This document shows, piece after piece, positions 49,501-56,296 of a stretch of 56,296 nucleotides of DNA (positions within the stretch are counted from its first letter, which is position 1; each line of letters begins with the position of its first letter). The DNA comes from Rhodopirellula europaea 6C. Lineage in GTDB: Bacteria > Planctomycetota > Planctomycetia > Pirellulales > Pirellulaceae. The notes under the pieces are model-generated. The model searched no databases. It saw only the letters and a program-made list of their open reading frames with translations, and was not told the origin of the DNA. Where the stretch lies: positions 1 through 56,296 of the forward strand of contig NZ_ANMO01000030.1 in assembly GCF_000338295.1 (NCBI RefSeq). Direction: 5' to 3'. A program made the translations under genes and the position numbers.

Positions 49501-51093
49501 ACCTTGAGATGCCCCCCAGTTCTCAGCAACCGAGTTGTCGAGCGCCCAGTCGCGTAGCTCAAGCGAAGGACCGTTCCCATCGGGCAATGGCGTCCAAGGC
49601 GATTCGTCTAAGTAATCGACTTCGTCGAGGACAGTCACACCATCGGCAGCAATCAGCTGAATCAGCTCGCCACTGCCCGAGATCCCTCCACCGGCAAATT
49701 CAGCGATCGGAGTCACACCCCACGTCGATTCCGCGAGCGCGATCGAAGGTGCCACGATCGCGTACTCTCCAGCACCGATGACGGTGCCACTGGAGAAAGT
49801 CAAATCAAATCCCTGAAAAGAGATCCCGCCTAAATCGACCGCTTCGTCACCGGAGTTATAGAGTTCAATGAATTCAGCGTCACCATCGACAACGCCATCA
49901 GGACCGGGGTTGTAATGAATCTCATTGATCACCAATCCACTTGGATCACCCGGATCGACCGTGGTTCCGGCAAACTGGAAGTAGCCATTGGTATGCAAGA
50001 ACTCTGATTCTCGAAAACCGGGAACGATTCCATCCTCTTCCTTCCACGTCCCGGTCGAATACACCTCAGGTGCTTCAGCTTCATAGATAACGCCATCAAC
50101 CGTGATGTTGTCCACGATCAAGTTCCTGTCGATCCCATTGGTCTCGTCATAGAGATCGTTCGTGAATGCAACTCGAATCTGACTCGCGTTCACTCCATCC
50201 AATTCGATTGTGTAGTCCTGCGAAGTGGTGGCAACGTTCTCAAATGTCGCGACGGTCGCACCATCTACTTGAACCATCATTTGCTCTTCACCTCGAGCAC
50301 CAGATGCTCGGACCGTGATCGGCATGACGGACGCATAGTGTTGCCTCGTCATTTCATTGAAGACAACACTCGTCTCAATACTACCGACATTCCTTTCCAG
50401 ATCCCAATCCGAGTTCAATGAATCCGCACCCGTCAAATCCGTCGACGCGGCAACGTCCGCCCCAGTAAGTTCGGCGACCCTTCGAACGAATTGTTCACCA
50501 AGTTCTCCAGCACCCGTCTTGCAACCATAGATCAGAATGTCCGCGTCGGTCGTCAAGGCATTCGCCCACCCCTGAATCATCGATTGCGAACGATTGATCG
50601 TTTCCAAATCAATTATCTGATTTCCCAGCTTGATTTTTCCAGCCTCTCCATGCGCCACGATATGGACGCTGGAAACGTTCGAACGTGTTTGCAACACCGC
50701 ATCCATTTGGCTCAAGCCAGATTGGTCTGACGCGATCAAGAAGAACTCACTGCCTTGAGCAAGCCCTTTCACCAGTTGTTCAACGTCTTCTAAGCTTTCA
50801 TCAATGAAAACAACCTGGCCAGAATTGACTTCCGTGCAAGACACGTCGGTCGCGACTGTTGACGAGGACGGTGCCTGAGAAGACGCGTTACTCGCCGCTG
50901 CAACTTCGGCGATCGCTTCACCGCAATCACCAGCCAACAACAATCTTTTCTCCAGAGTCGAAAGACTCCAAGATTCGACTTGGGCGGACCGACGTGCACT
51001 GTCTTTTCGCCGAGAAGATCGGAACGAACCGCGAACAAGCTGTTTGAAACGAAACATCGTTGATCTCATCTCTCGAATGTATGATTTGTGCAA
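46510..51093 (-). CDS. Giant surface protein: LEPR-XLL, DUF4347, lamin-tail, CotH, CBM-like and beta-trefoil-like domains
   Basis: 1527 aa. The N-terminus has an LEPR-XLL-like export motif (STLEKRLLLAGD, ~45-56) seen in large planctomycete extracellular proteins. Residues ~90-258 are a DUF4347 domain (VHIVAHGEAGKI; ADILIYGCKTGAGELG). A CBM60-like carbohydrate-binding module (~258-380) recurs near ~1200-1310; two lamin-tail domains begin at NEIHYNP (~390) and NELHYNP (~1065). A CotH spore-coat-kinase-like domain lies at ~650-1000 (TVRVRGGDYSREFFSKKSLKFE; IVEWDLDRLW). A cadherin-like domain (NTAPIAGDDSF...) and a C-terminal beta-trefoil-like region (QLRNVEFDAYLASSG) finish it. Start codon uncertain: 51093, 51069 or 51057. 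Probably a cell-surface adhesin or glycan-binding protein. Confidence 0.85.
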   Translation of the reverse strand: MHKSYIREMRSTMFRFKQLVRGSFRSSRRKDSARRSAQVESWSLSTLEKRLLLAGDCGEAIAEVAAASNASSQAPSSSTVATDVSCTEVNSGQVVFIDESLEDVEQLVKGLAQGSEFFLIASDQSGLSQMDAVLQTRSNVSSVHIVAHGEAGKIKLGNQIIDLETINRSQSMIQGWANALTTDADILIYGCKTGAGELGEQFVRRVAELTGADVAASTDLTGADSLNSDWDLERNVGSIETSVVFNEMTRQHYASVMPITVRASGARGEEQMMVQVDGATVATFENVATTSQDYTIELDGVNASQIRVAFTNDLYDETNGIDRNLIVDNITVDGVIYEAEAPEVYSTGTWKEEDGIVPGFRESEFLHTNGYFQFAGTTVDPGDPSGLVINEIHYNPGPDGVVDGDAEFIELYNSGDEAVDLGGISFQGFDLTFSSGTVIGAGEYAIVAPSIALAESTWGVTPIAEFAGGGISGSGELIQLIAADGVTVLDEVDYLDESPWTPLPDGNGPSLELRDWALDNSVAENWGASQGDPTPAAENSVFGEDAPDPVTNIVVTPGEVLPNQAFSIAANIENATSATLVYKVMFGEEQSVEMANTQGSNWEATLPGAEAGTLIRYRIESDVAVAPFEDTINYFGLVVSPTDISGNDLPLFQFFVDDTEFNELTTTELALTNTKIEAVVYYDGQVIDNATVRVRGGDYSREFFSKKSLKFELPKGYAIDVGSEGSYPIDEFGINADFGDWSVVTPDITWDVFNAETDSFASSFFVRAEMNGDFHGVFRFQELYDGAWRDANGIGDDDEFYKAGGGGFGDFPSFDKKSPDDGDYQSLTDLNSVLISPSSAAKTSYLYKNVDIPNVINHMALSVLTRHDDQEVQNFYMLRDSETGLWSIVEWDLDRLWVESGDETEGAFTTPEPVDQELMNSIWEVPEFQDMYWRRVQTLADRYLNEENRVAMVARFDELIQEIGETNSSLEFEKWNRNDIYSNSYWRNEFVVALDQRAAAFEGEGRMPGSASGEYDIVINELHYNPQDGDAEFIELLNNSGTESVDLSGWTIDGIDLTIGFGTVLLPGERIVFTDDLTQFRQQAPGDILIGGQYSGGLKGSGELITLADADGNVMDQVDYLDSDPWPSEPDGSGLTLSLIDPNLDNGLASSWVASNQINGTPGLANDAVTTLSTLQIFAAGSTGAESLTLEIAGEQVAIFSLAAYGAESGDLSARNLKALTYVSDEAIDPSDVRINFINDVYDPDNGIDANLLIDRIEIDGVAYETEGPDVYSTGTWLEEDGIVPGYRQGEVLHINGYFQYASPPINTAPIAGDDSFATTSGTTITGNVLLNDTDEDLDALTVVSNTDPVGGSVVVQTNGSFAYTPLNDFSGLDSFEYTVSDGNGGLASATVSITVEPVDLLVGGNVVQLRNVEFDAYLASSGSNALTSTSNNTAAQWRLIDSGSGTFKLRNIATSRYLDGDFNDIDTSYFGSSYGTDWQFIESGNGEFYLYNVAYRDYLDANGRNQLVDWDPGTVESDDLWKLTLV

Positions 51094-51807
51094 ATAACCG
51101 GTACGCGCACTGATTCATCAGACCACCTGTCCAAGCAGGGATTCGCGACGGTGTCTTACCCTTGACCAAACCCAGCAGTGAACACCACGCCGGCATCCTC
51201 AAACTGGGGGTCTGGTATTTCCGACAATCCTAGTCACAACGACCGTTACGAAAAAGGCGACAAATGCGCTGACAGGGAGTTTTAGGGAAGGCGAATTCCA
51301 ATTGCCTTGCGAGACTGGGATGCAGCGCATTTTCGAAGCTTTCTTTCTCGATTACACGTTGCTTTTGCGGCATGAGTGCAGCTCACCTCCATCGCAAATC
51401 GCCGATGGTAATACTTGCCCTGAACTCTCGAATCGAACTTCTCGCGAGATAGGCAATCGGCAGGCAACTGGTTTCCGTCAAACAAGCCTCTCCCAGACGA
51501 AGATAGACACGCAGCGCTCGAACTTGACAACGCATCAACCGTTCTCTTCAAGCAGAAAACCGATGCAACTCAATGACAAGATGAACGCGCCAGCGAGTTC
51601 GATGGAGTTCACCGAGCGGTCATACGCTTGAATTCGCGGCACAGAGTTTGCGTCCACAATTTGGCGATGGCAGTCGCGATGATGCACCTGACGTTATCCG
51701 GCACCTCAACAATTCACAGCGTCTAAGAACTCGGTGGGGTTCAATTTCCATCGGGATCAACCATCAATTCTCTGTCGCTGCATTCAATCACCCTGAGAGT
51801 TTAAAAC
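51094..51807. other. Intergenic region, about 700 bp, mostly unexplained
   Basis: Upstream of the giant gene (minus) and the lipoprotein gene (plus), so it carries divergent promoters. A possible attC-like remnant is at 51579-51699. An ORF at 51302-51631 has no domain and no signal, and is not called. Otherwise nothing was recognised. Confidence 0.45.
51579..51699 (+). other. Possible degenerate integron attC-like site
   Basis: A ~120-bp segment ends in ACGTTATCC (51691-51699), and its left end AGATGAACG (51579-51587) resembles a damaged copy of the complementary GGATAACGT. The size and the GTTA/TAAC-type ends recall attC recombination sites, but the inner pairing is weak and no integrase gene is in the window. 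It could equally be an unrelated dispersed repeat. Confidence 0.25.
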
Positions 51808-52155
51808 ATGAAAAACTGCCTTCTTCTTTCTTTGTTCGCATGCATCACAACCATCGGCTGCCAAAGCGAACCGACCACGATGCGAGAGCAGGCCGAGCAA
51901 GCCCAAGAGAACCTGGAGGCAGCACGAGACAAAGCAGCAGAAATTGTTGCTGAGTCCGAAGAGGAGGCTGTGGAGCGAGTTGCCGAAGCGAGGGATGAAG
52001 CTCGTGACGACATCATAGAAGCCAAGCGTGAAGCAAGCGAACTCATCGAGGATGCGAAACAGAATCTCGAATACCGTTTGGATGAACTGGCCGACGAAAA
52101 AGAAATTCTTGTTTCGCCTGATACCACCGAGCCTGCAACTAATCGGCCAGAATAA
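51808..52155 (+). CDS. Coiled-coil lipoprotein
   Basis: 115 aa. Lipoprotein signal MKNCLLLSLFACITTIGC, with the modified Cys at 18. The mature part is a long, highly charged alpha-helix with heptad-like repeats (EQAQENLEAARDKAAEIVAE; EAVERVAEARDEARDDIIEA; LIEDAKQNLEYRLDELADE), predicted as a coiled coil. It is probably attached to a periplasm-facing membrane surface, possibly as a spacer or oligomeriser. No family beyond general coiled-coil lipoproteins was recognised. Confidence 0.75.
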   Translation: MKNCLLLSLFACITTIGCQSEPTTMREQAEQAQENLEAARDKAAEIVAESEEEAVERVAEARDEARDDIIEAKREASELIEDAKQNLEYRLDELADEKEILVSPDTTEPATNRPE

Positions 52156-52782
52156 GCTGGATCACTGATTCTAAATGGAGCAGCCCTTCCAACCCGGCAA
52201 GGGACGAAGCAGCGTCGCAGCGATTAATAGCTTCCGCATGCTGAATTGCATCTTCCGTCGCGTTCCATCAGAGTCACACTTGCGATAGAAGAGAAAGCAA
52301 AGTCTGGTTGCAGTTCAGATGGCAAAGACCCAGCGGCCATCAACTCAACACGGCCAAGCATCGTGGTTGACTTCGCAACGGGCGGCGAGCAATCCGATTG
52401 AAAAGCAAGCGAGGCTTTAGCTACGAACCGTCTTCTTCGTGTCTCGCAGTTTGGCCAAAATGCCGAATCCGCGCCAACCAAGCAGGGCAAACAAGAACAC
52501 GTTCTCAAGCAAGTTTCCGGGATCAATCGCGGCAAGCATTGCCCCAGCAACCGCAGAGAAGGCGGAACCCGAGACGCGACGCCAGTTTCCTTGATGCGTC
52601 AGTCTCGCGACCAGCAACACCCTGCCTCTCAATAACTGAAGAAACGACCGGAACTCTTATCACCGAGCGTTTGTCCACGGACTAGTTGTGTCTGCGAAAC
52701 TGCAGTGCTATGACACAGTTTCAAGCGGTTCGGTCGTCCGAATCCAATCGCGGTTTCTTCACAATTCAGGTGGATTGATCTC
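52156..52782. other. Intergenic region, about 630 bp
   Basis: Upstream of the sulfatase. It includes a possible small gene on the minus strand (52417-52632) and the sulfatase promoter near 52700-52780. No hairpin or repeat of note. Confidence 0.35.
52417..52632 (-). CDS. Possible small membrane protein
   Basis: 71 codons. The central part is hydrophobic and Gly/Ala-rich (SGSAFSAVAGAMLAAIDPGN; LENVFLFALLGWRGFGILAK), ending in a basic tail, which would suit one or two membrane helices. No family and no clear ribosome binding site. It overlaps an opposite-strand ORF of similar length, so coding status is uncertain. Confidence 0.3.
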   Translation of the reverse strand: MRGRVLLVARLTHQGNWRRVSGSAFSAVAGAMLAAIDPGNLLENVFLFALLGWRGFGILAKLRDTKKTVRS

Positions 52783-55188
52783 ATGATGATCAAACGTGGA
52801 AAGTCACTCGCCATCAAGAACATGCTGCACGGCATCTTCCTGGTTGCCCTCGTAGTCCAAGCAAATGTGATCGCTGCGCAAGAGACAGACCGAGAAGTGC
52901 CGGTCAACCGGCGAGTACTGCCCATCGCGGCTCCTTGGCAACCGCCGATCAAGACGTTGGACGCCCGCGATGCCAAAGCTCCACCGGTGTTCAAAGTCGA
53001 AGCGCCCAAGGAAGCACCCAACGTGGTGATCATCATGATCGATGACCTCGGCTTTGGTGGCACCAGTGCTTTCGGAGGCGTCACTCCCACGCCCACCTTC
53101 GATCGACTCGCAAAAAATGGTTTGCGGTACAACCAATTTCATTCCACGGCATTGTGTTCCCCTACGCGTCAAGCGTTACTGACCGGCCGGAATCACCATA
53201 GCGTGAACATGGGTTCGATCACCGAAATCGCGACTTCGTTCCCGGGCCAAACGGGCAAGCTGCCCGCAAGCTGTGCCAAACTGCCTGAAATCCTACGGCT
53301 CAATGGCTACAGCACAGCCCACTTCGGAAAGTGCCACGAGGTCGCCGTTTGGGAAATCAGCCCAAGCGGACCACTGACGCGTTGGCCGACGCTTTCGGGA
53401 TTCGACAAATTCTACGGCTTCTTGGGTGGAGAGACCAACCAGTGGGCACCGGCGATCTACGATGGCATCACCCCGGTCGACAATCCGGCGAAGGGAGATC
53501 CCGATTACCACTTCATGAACGACATGACGACGCAGGCGATCAACTGGATTCGAACTCAGCAGTCCCTGACGCCGGACAAACCATTCTTCACCTACTTTGT
53601 GCCAGGGGCCACGCACGCGCCACACCATGTGCCGAAGTCGTTCATCAAAAAACATGAAGGCAAGTTCGACGCTGGCTGGGATGTCATTCGAAAACAGATT
53701 TTCGACAACCAAAAACGCCTCGGAGTGATCCCAGAGAATGCGGTCTTGGCGGACAAGCCTGACGACATCAAAGACTGGGACGATCTCTCCCCGAAGGAGC
53801 AAAAGCTGTTCTCGCGTCAAGCAGAGGTCTTTGCGGGCTTTTTGGACATGACGGATACGGAGATCGGTAGGCTCGTCGATGCGATCGAGGACCTGGGTGA
53901 ACTCGACAACACCATGATTTTCTTTATTGCCGGAGACAACGGAACCAGTGCCGAAGGCGGCATGAGCGGCATGTACAACGAAATGACCTATTTCAACGGA
54001 GTGGAAGAAACGGTCGATGACATGCTCAAGCACTATGACGACTGGGGCAGCGCCAGCACGTACCCGCACATGGCAGCCGGCTGGGCCGTTTGTTTTGATT
54101 CACCTTTCTCCTGGACCAAACAAGTCGCTTCCAACTACGGCGGAACACGGCAAGGGACGGTCGTTCACTGGCCAGCGGGAATCAAAGCAAAGAACGGTTT
54201 GCGTCAGCAGTGGCACCACGTGATCGATATCGCACCGACGGTTTTGGAAGCAGCCGGTCTGCCGCAACCCCGGATCGTCAATGGCGTTGGGCAGCGTCCG
54301 ATGGAAGGCGTCAGCATGCTGTATTCATTCGATGATGCCAAAGCGGCTGACCGGCATTTGGTGCAGTACTTCGAAATCATGGGCAATCGTGGCGTGTATT
54401 GCGACGGCTGGTTCGCCGGCACCGTTCACATGTACCCATGGGCTCCACCACGGAACACGCTGCAGGACGATGAATGGGAGCTGTATCACGTGGCGAAAGA
54501 CTTCAGCATGTCGAACAACTTGGCTGCGAAGCATCCTGACAAACTCAAAGAACTGCAAGAAGTGTTCTTGTCCGAAGCGGTCAAGTACAAGGTGCTGCCA
54601 ATCGACGATCGGCGACAACTGCGGATCAACGCCAAGCTGGCAGGGCGACCGACATTGATGGGGGACCGCACCTCGTTGACCGTCTATGAAGGCCTGGGTT
54701 TCTTGCCCGAAAACGATTTCATTGACACCAAGAACCGTTCCTTCGAGATCGTTGCGGAGATCGAATCACAAGGAAAGGAAACGAGTGGTGTGATCGTCAG
54801 CCAAGGCGGTCGTTTTGGTGGATGGAGTTTGTACCTCAAAGAAGGCAAGCCCATTTACACTTACAACTACCTTGGTTTGGAAAGCTATTCAGTGACATCG
54901 GATGATGTTTTGCCAGCCGGTAAATCGACAATCAAACTCGACTTCGCCTATGACGGCAAATCAACCGACGGCAAACCCGAACTTGGGGCAGGCGGCACGG
55001 CCACGCTGACGGTCAATGGCCAACCCGCCGGTTCGGCAAAAATCGACAAGACGCAATTCGCGATCTGGTCGGCGGATGAAACCGCCAACGTCGGCCTCGA
55101 TCGCGAAACCTCCGTCTCCCCCGACTACACCGAGGAGTCAAGCAAGTTCACGGGGAAGATCGACAAGATCACCTTGACCGTGAAATAG
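52783..55188 (+). CDS. Formylglycine-dependent sulfatase (arylsulfatase-like)
   Basis: 801 aa, exported (hydrophobic IKNMLHGIFLVALVVQANVIAA). The active-site motif is CSPTRQALLTGRN, with Cys125 the residue converted to formylglycine; metal ligands include IDDLGFGG (Asp87-Asp88), AGDNGTSAEGG and GATHAPHH. The C-terminal ~200 residues form a beta-rich accessory domain (SFEIVAEIESQGKETSGVIV; LTVNGQPAGSAKID), possibly glycan-binding. It hydrolyses sulfate esters; in marine planctomycetes such enzymes act on sulfated polysaccharides, but the substrate is not known. The initial ATG ATG at 52783 lacks a strong Shine-Dalgarno. No maturase gene is nearby. Confidence 0.93.
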   Translation: MMIKRGKSLAIKNMLHGIFLVALVVQANVIAAQETDREVPVNRRVLPIAAPWQPPIKTLDARDAKAPPVFKVEAPKEAPNVVIIMIDDLGFGGTSAFGGVTPTPTFDRLAKNGLRYNQFHSTALCSPTRQALLTGRNHHSVNMGSITEIATSFPGQTGKLPASCAKLPEILRLNGYSTAHFGKCHEVAVWEISPSGPLTRWPTLSGFDKFYGFLGGETNQWAPAIYDGITPVDNPAKGDPDYHFMNDMTTQAINWIRTQQSLTPDKPFFTYFVPGATHAPHHVPKSFIKKHEGKFDAGWDVIRKQIFDNQKRLGVIPENAVLADKPDDIKDWDDLSPKEQKLFSRQAEVFAGFLDMTDTEIGRLVDAIEDLGELDNTMIFFIAGDNGTSAEGGMSGMYNEMTYFNGVEETVDDMLKHYDDWGSASTYPHMAAGWAVCFDSPFSWTKQVASNYGGTRQGTVVHWPAGIKAKNGLRQQWHHVIDIAPTVLEAAGLPQPRIVNGVGQRPMEGVSMLYSFDDAKAADRHLVQYFEIMGNRGVYCDGWFAGTVHMYPWAPPRNTLQDDEWELYHVAKDFSMSNNLAAKHPDKLKELQEVFLSEAVKYKVLPIDDRRQLRINAKLAGRPTLMGDRTSLTVYEGLGFLPENDFIDTKNRSFEIVAEIESQGKETSGVIVSQGGRFGGWSLYLKEGKPIYTYNYLGLESYSVTSDDVLPAGKSTIKLDFAYDGKSTDGKPELGAGGTATLTVNGQPAGSAKIDKTQFAIWSADETANVGLDRETSVSPDYTEESSKFTGKIDKITLTVK

Positions 55189-55210
55189 CTCACTGCGAAC
55201 AACACTCATT

Positions 55211-55231
55211 CGCTGGCCAACACGGCCAGCG
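55211..55231 (+). terminator. Hairpin after the sulfatase gene
   Basis: Perfect 8-bp stem CGCTGGCC (55211-55218) with GGCCAGCG (55224-55231), loop AACAC, 22 nt past the sulfatase stop. No T tract follows. Confidence 0.5.
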
Positions 55232-55448
55232 ATTGCTAAGCAAGAATTAGCTGCCTTCACGAATAAACCGATCGACCGAGGCCCTGCTCATCGTCTCGAT
55301 TCAGCACTGACTCGATTTGGCACTGATATTGTGAGTGAATCTCATCAGGCGTGGGGAGCCTCGTCCCCCAAAGTGCAAACCCGGTCCCGAATCCGGTCCA
55401 TTCAAGAAGGTTCCGAAAGGGTCACAGCGGGTCCGCCGCGTCAGAAAA

Positions 55449-55484
55449 CCCCATAAAACACGTGGTTCGCCGTGTTTCATGGGG
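55449..55484 (-). terminator. Terminator of the tRNA-Cys/tRNA-Lys unit
   Basis: Minus-strand stem CCCCATGAAACACG pairs with CGTGTTTTATGGGG (13 of 14 bp), followed by TTTTCTG. It starts 8 nt past the 3' end of tRNA-Lys, so it is the likely intrinsic terminator for the tRNA transcript. Confidence 0.75.
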
Positions 55485-55491
55485 TATGCCA

Positions 55492-55564
55492 TGCCCCCGC
55501 TAGGGCTCGAACCTAGGACCCACGGATTAAGAGTCCGTTGCTCTACCAACTGAGCTACAAGGGC
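55492..55564 (-). tRNA. tRNA-Lys (anticodon CTT)
   Basis: 73-nt cloverleaf. The acceptor stem GCCCTTG pairs with CGGGGGC (two G-U pairs), the anticodon loop is CTCTTAA with anticodon CTT, the TPsiC arm is CTAGG-TTCGAGC-CCTAG and the discriminator is A. The CCA end is not encoded. Confidence 0.95.
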
Positions 55565-55673
55565 GATGGTGAGATGGCCTATCGCCTGATCTCACTCATT
55601 TGGTTGATGATCCTAGCTCTGTTTCGGCCCATTGAAAATGGGTCGCGTCCCAAAAGCATCTGGCATTCATCAG

Positions 55674-55746
55674 AGGCGACGGTGGGATTCGAACCCACGA
55701 ATAAAGGATTTGCAATCCTTCGCCTTAGCCACTTGGCCACGTCGCC
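55674..55746 (-). tRNA. tRNA-Cys (anticodon GCA)
   Basis: 73-nt cloverleaf. Acceptor stem GGCGACG/CGTCGCC, anticodon loop TTGCAAA with anticodon GCA, T arm GTGGG-TTCGAAT-CCCAC, discriminator T (U73), as expected for Cys. It is transcribed toward tRNA-Lys 109 bp away and probably shares its transcript. CCA not encoded. Confidence 0.95.
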
Positions 55747-55925
55747 TTCACGTGCCTCGAGCCGGTCAAAGACTGACTGTTGCACAAGCTGAGCAAGTTA
55801 GGAAACCCGTGCTTTTTCGTCAAGCCCGACCATCCTCGAAGACTCTTCGTTGCTCAAAGCGAATTCAATCGCTGATACCGTTCTATTCGGCTGAGTCGCG
55901 GCCGAGCTTGAGTGCCAAAACAAAA

Positions 55926-55957
55926 AACGCCCGACAGCTTGTGGGCTGCCGGGCGTT
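55926..55957 (-). terminator. Strong intrinsic terminator of the SHD1 gene
   Basis: The 13-bp stem (AACGCCCGGCAGC with GCTGTCGGGCGTT, one mismatch) is followed on the minus strand by TTTTTTGTTTT. It lies about 60 nt past the SHD1 gene stop. The sequence is similar to the weaker hairpin at 6552-6585. Confidence 0.85.
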
Positions 55958-56016
55958 TCATGTTTTCAGGCGAGAATCCTCATGCTCGAGCACGCTCGAA
56001 CAGAAAGTTTTTCAAC

Positions 56017-56296
56017 TCAGTCGACCGAGGCCATTGCGAACAAAAGCTCGCTGACCTGGGCACGAATCGAATCGACGTAGGCACGGTCCGCTTCGCTCAG
56101 TCGTTCCATCGGAACGGTGCAGGTGCGGCCATTCGTTTTCAGGATCTGAATCTCGTTTTCGCGGACCTCGACCAAACGGCCGTCGGTGCCCCAGTTGCCG
56201 GTGTTGTCGATCCAAGTGCGAGTCTTGGTGCTGTCCAAGACATCAACCGACTTGGCAACTTTCTTTTCGGTCACAACTTGAGTGACTTCCGAATCA
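56017..56296 (-). CDS. SHD1-domain protein, 3' end (runs off the window)
   Basis: The frame is open to the right edge, so this is the C-terminal part of a longer protein. The visible ~93 residues contain one SHD1 (SLA1 homology 1) module: RTWIDNTGNWGTDGRLVEV, IQILKTNGRTCTVPMERLS and EADRAYV. SHD1 domains are very common in planctomycetes, often in exported proteins with signal peptides, and their function there is unknown. A GTG at 56274 in this frame is unlikely to be the start, because the preceding codons (DSEVTQVV) are also open. A strong terminator follows the stop. Confidence 0.8.
   Translation of the reverse strand, partial: DSEVTQVVTEKKVAKSVDVLDSTKTRTWIDNTGNWGTDGRLVEVRENEIQILKTNGRTCTVPMERLSEADRAYVDSIRAQVSELLFAMASVD

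Noticed and set aside
51302-51631. 109-codon plus-strand ORF in the gap before the lipoprotein gene
   Set aside because: No start context, domain, signal peptide or neighbour support; the composition looks non-coding.

Overview
The window looks like a chromosomal piece of a Rhodopirellula-type planctomycete (Pirellulaceae). This rests on family content, not on a database match. Visible are a DUF1501 protein next to a PSCyt1/DUF1549/DUF1553 cytochrome-type protein, a DUF1559 prepilin-like protein, an SHD1-domain protein, a formylglycine-type sulfatase, a giant surface protein with an LEPR-XLL-like N-terminus, several Tat-exported proteins, many genes lacking a clear Shine-Dalgarno, and dispersed palindromic repeats between genes. 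A WaaA (Kdo transferase) gene fits an LPS-bearing outer membrane.

Layout: 1-1916 holds an RlmA-like rRNA methyltransferase and, in the gap before the next convergent gene, a REP-associated tyrosine transposase (RAYT) with four copies of a ~24-nt repeat on each side. 1917-8240 (all minus) is the DUF1501 + PSCyt pair, a DUF1559 protein and a tiny lipoprotein. 8748-13399 (minus) has an NRDE protein, a D-tagatose 3-epimerase-like isomerase, an AcpH-like protein, an exported unknown carrying an in-frame repeat element, and a CAP-like protein with a minisatellite. 13906-20904 (minus) has an SNF2 helicase translationally coupled to an unknown gene, an HtrA/DegP protease and a HEAT/TPR protein.

21130-30822 (mostly plus) is the housekeeping core: TPR protein, Nif3-like protein, a very long SecA with an inserted small domain and a triplicated wing segment, WaaA, and LepA. 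31250-39012 (minus) has an esterase, an NtrC-type regulator with its histidine kinase (4-nt overlap), an MFS transporter and a PQQ-type beta-propeller protein in an operon. 39584-43576 (plus) has an M14 carboxypeptidase, an exported propeller-like protein and a Gfo/Idh/MocA oxidoreductase.

43577-52782 looks accessory: a HEFAH mini-protein, a small exported protein and what looks like its decayed duplicate, a YdeI/OmdA protein, the 1527-residue adhesin-like protein, a coiled-coil lipoprotein and a possible attC remnant. The window ends with a sulfatase, tRNA-Lys(CTT) and tRNA-Cys(GCA) with a terminator, and the 3' end of an SHD1 gene that runs off the edge.

Most interesting: the RAYT/repeat locus, the two SecA elaborations, the repeat that has become coding sequence inside an exported protein, and the giant multi-domain protein. 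No CRISPR array, rRNA, prophage or complete restriction/defence system was seen. All family names are assigned by eye from motifs.
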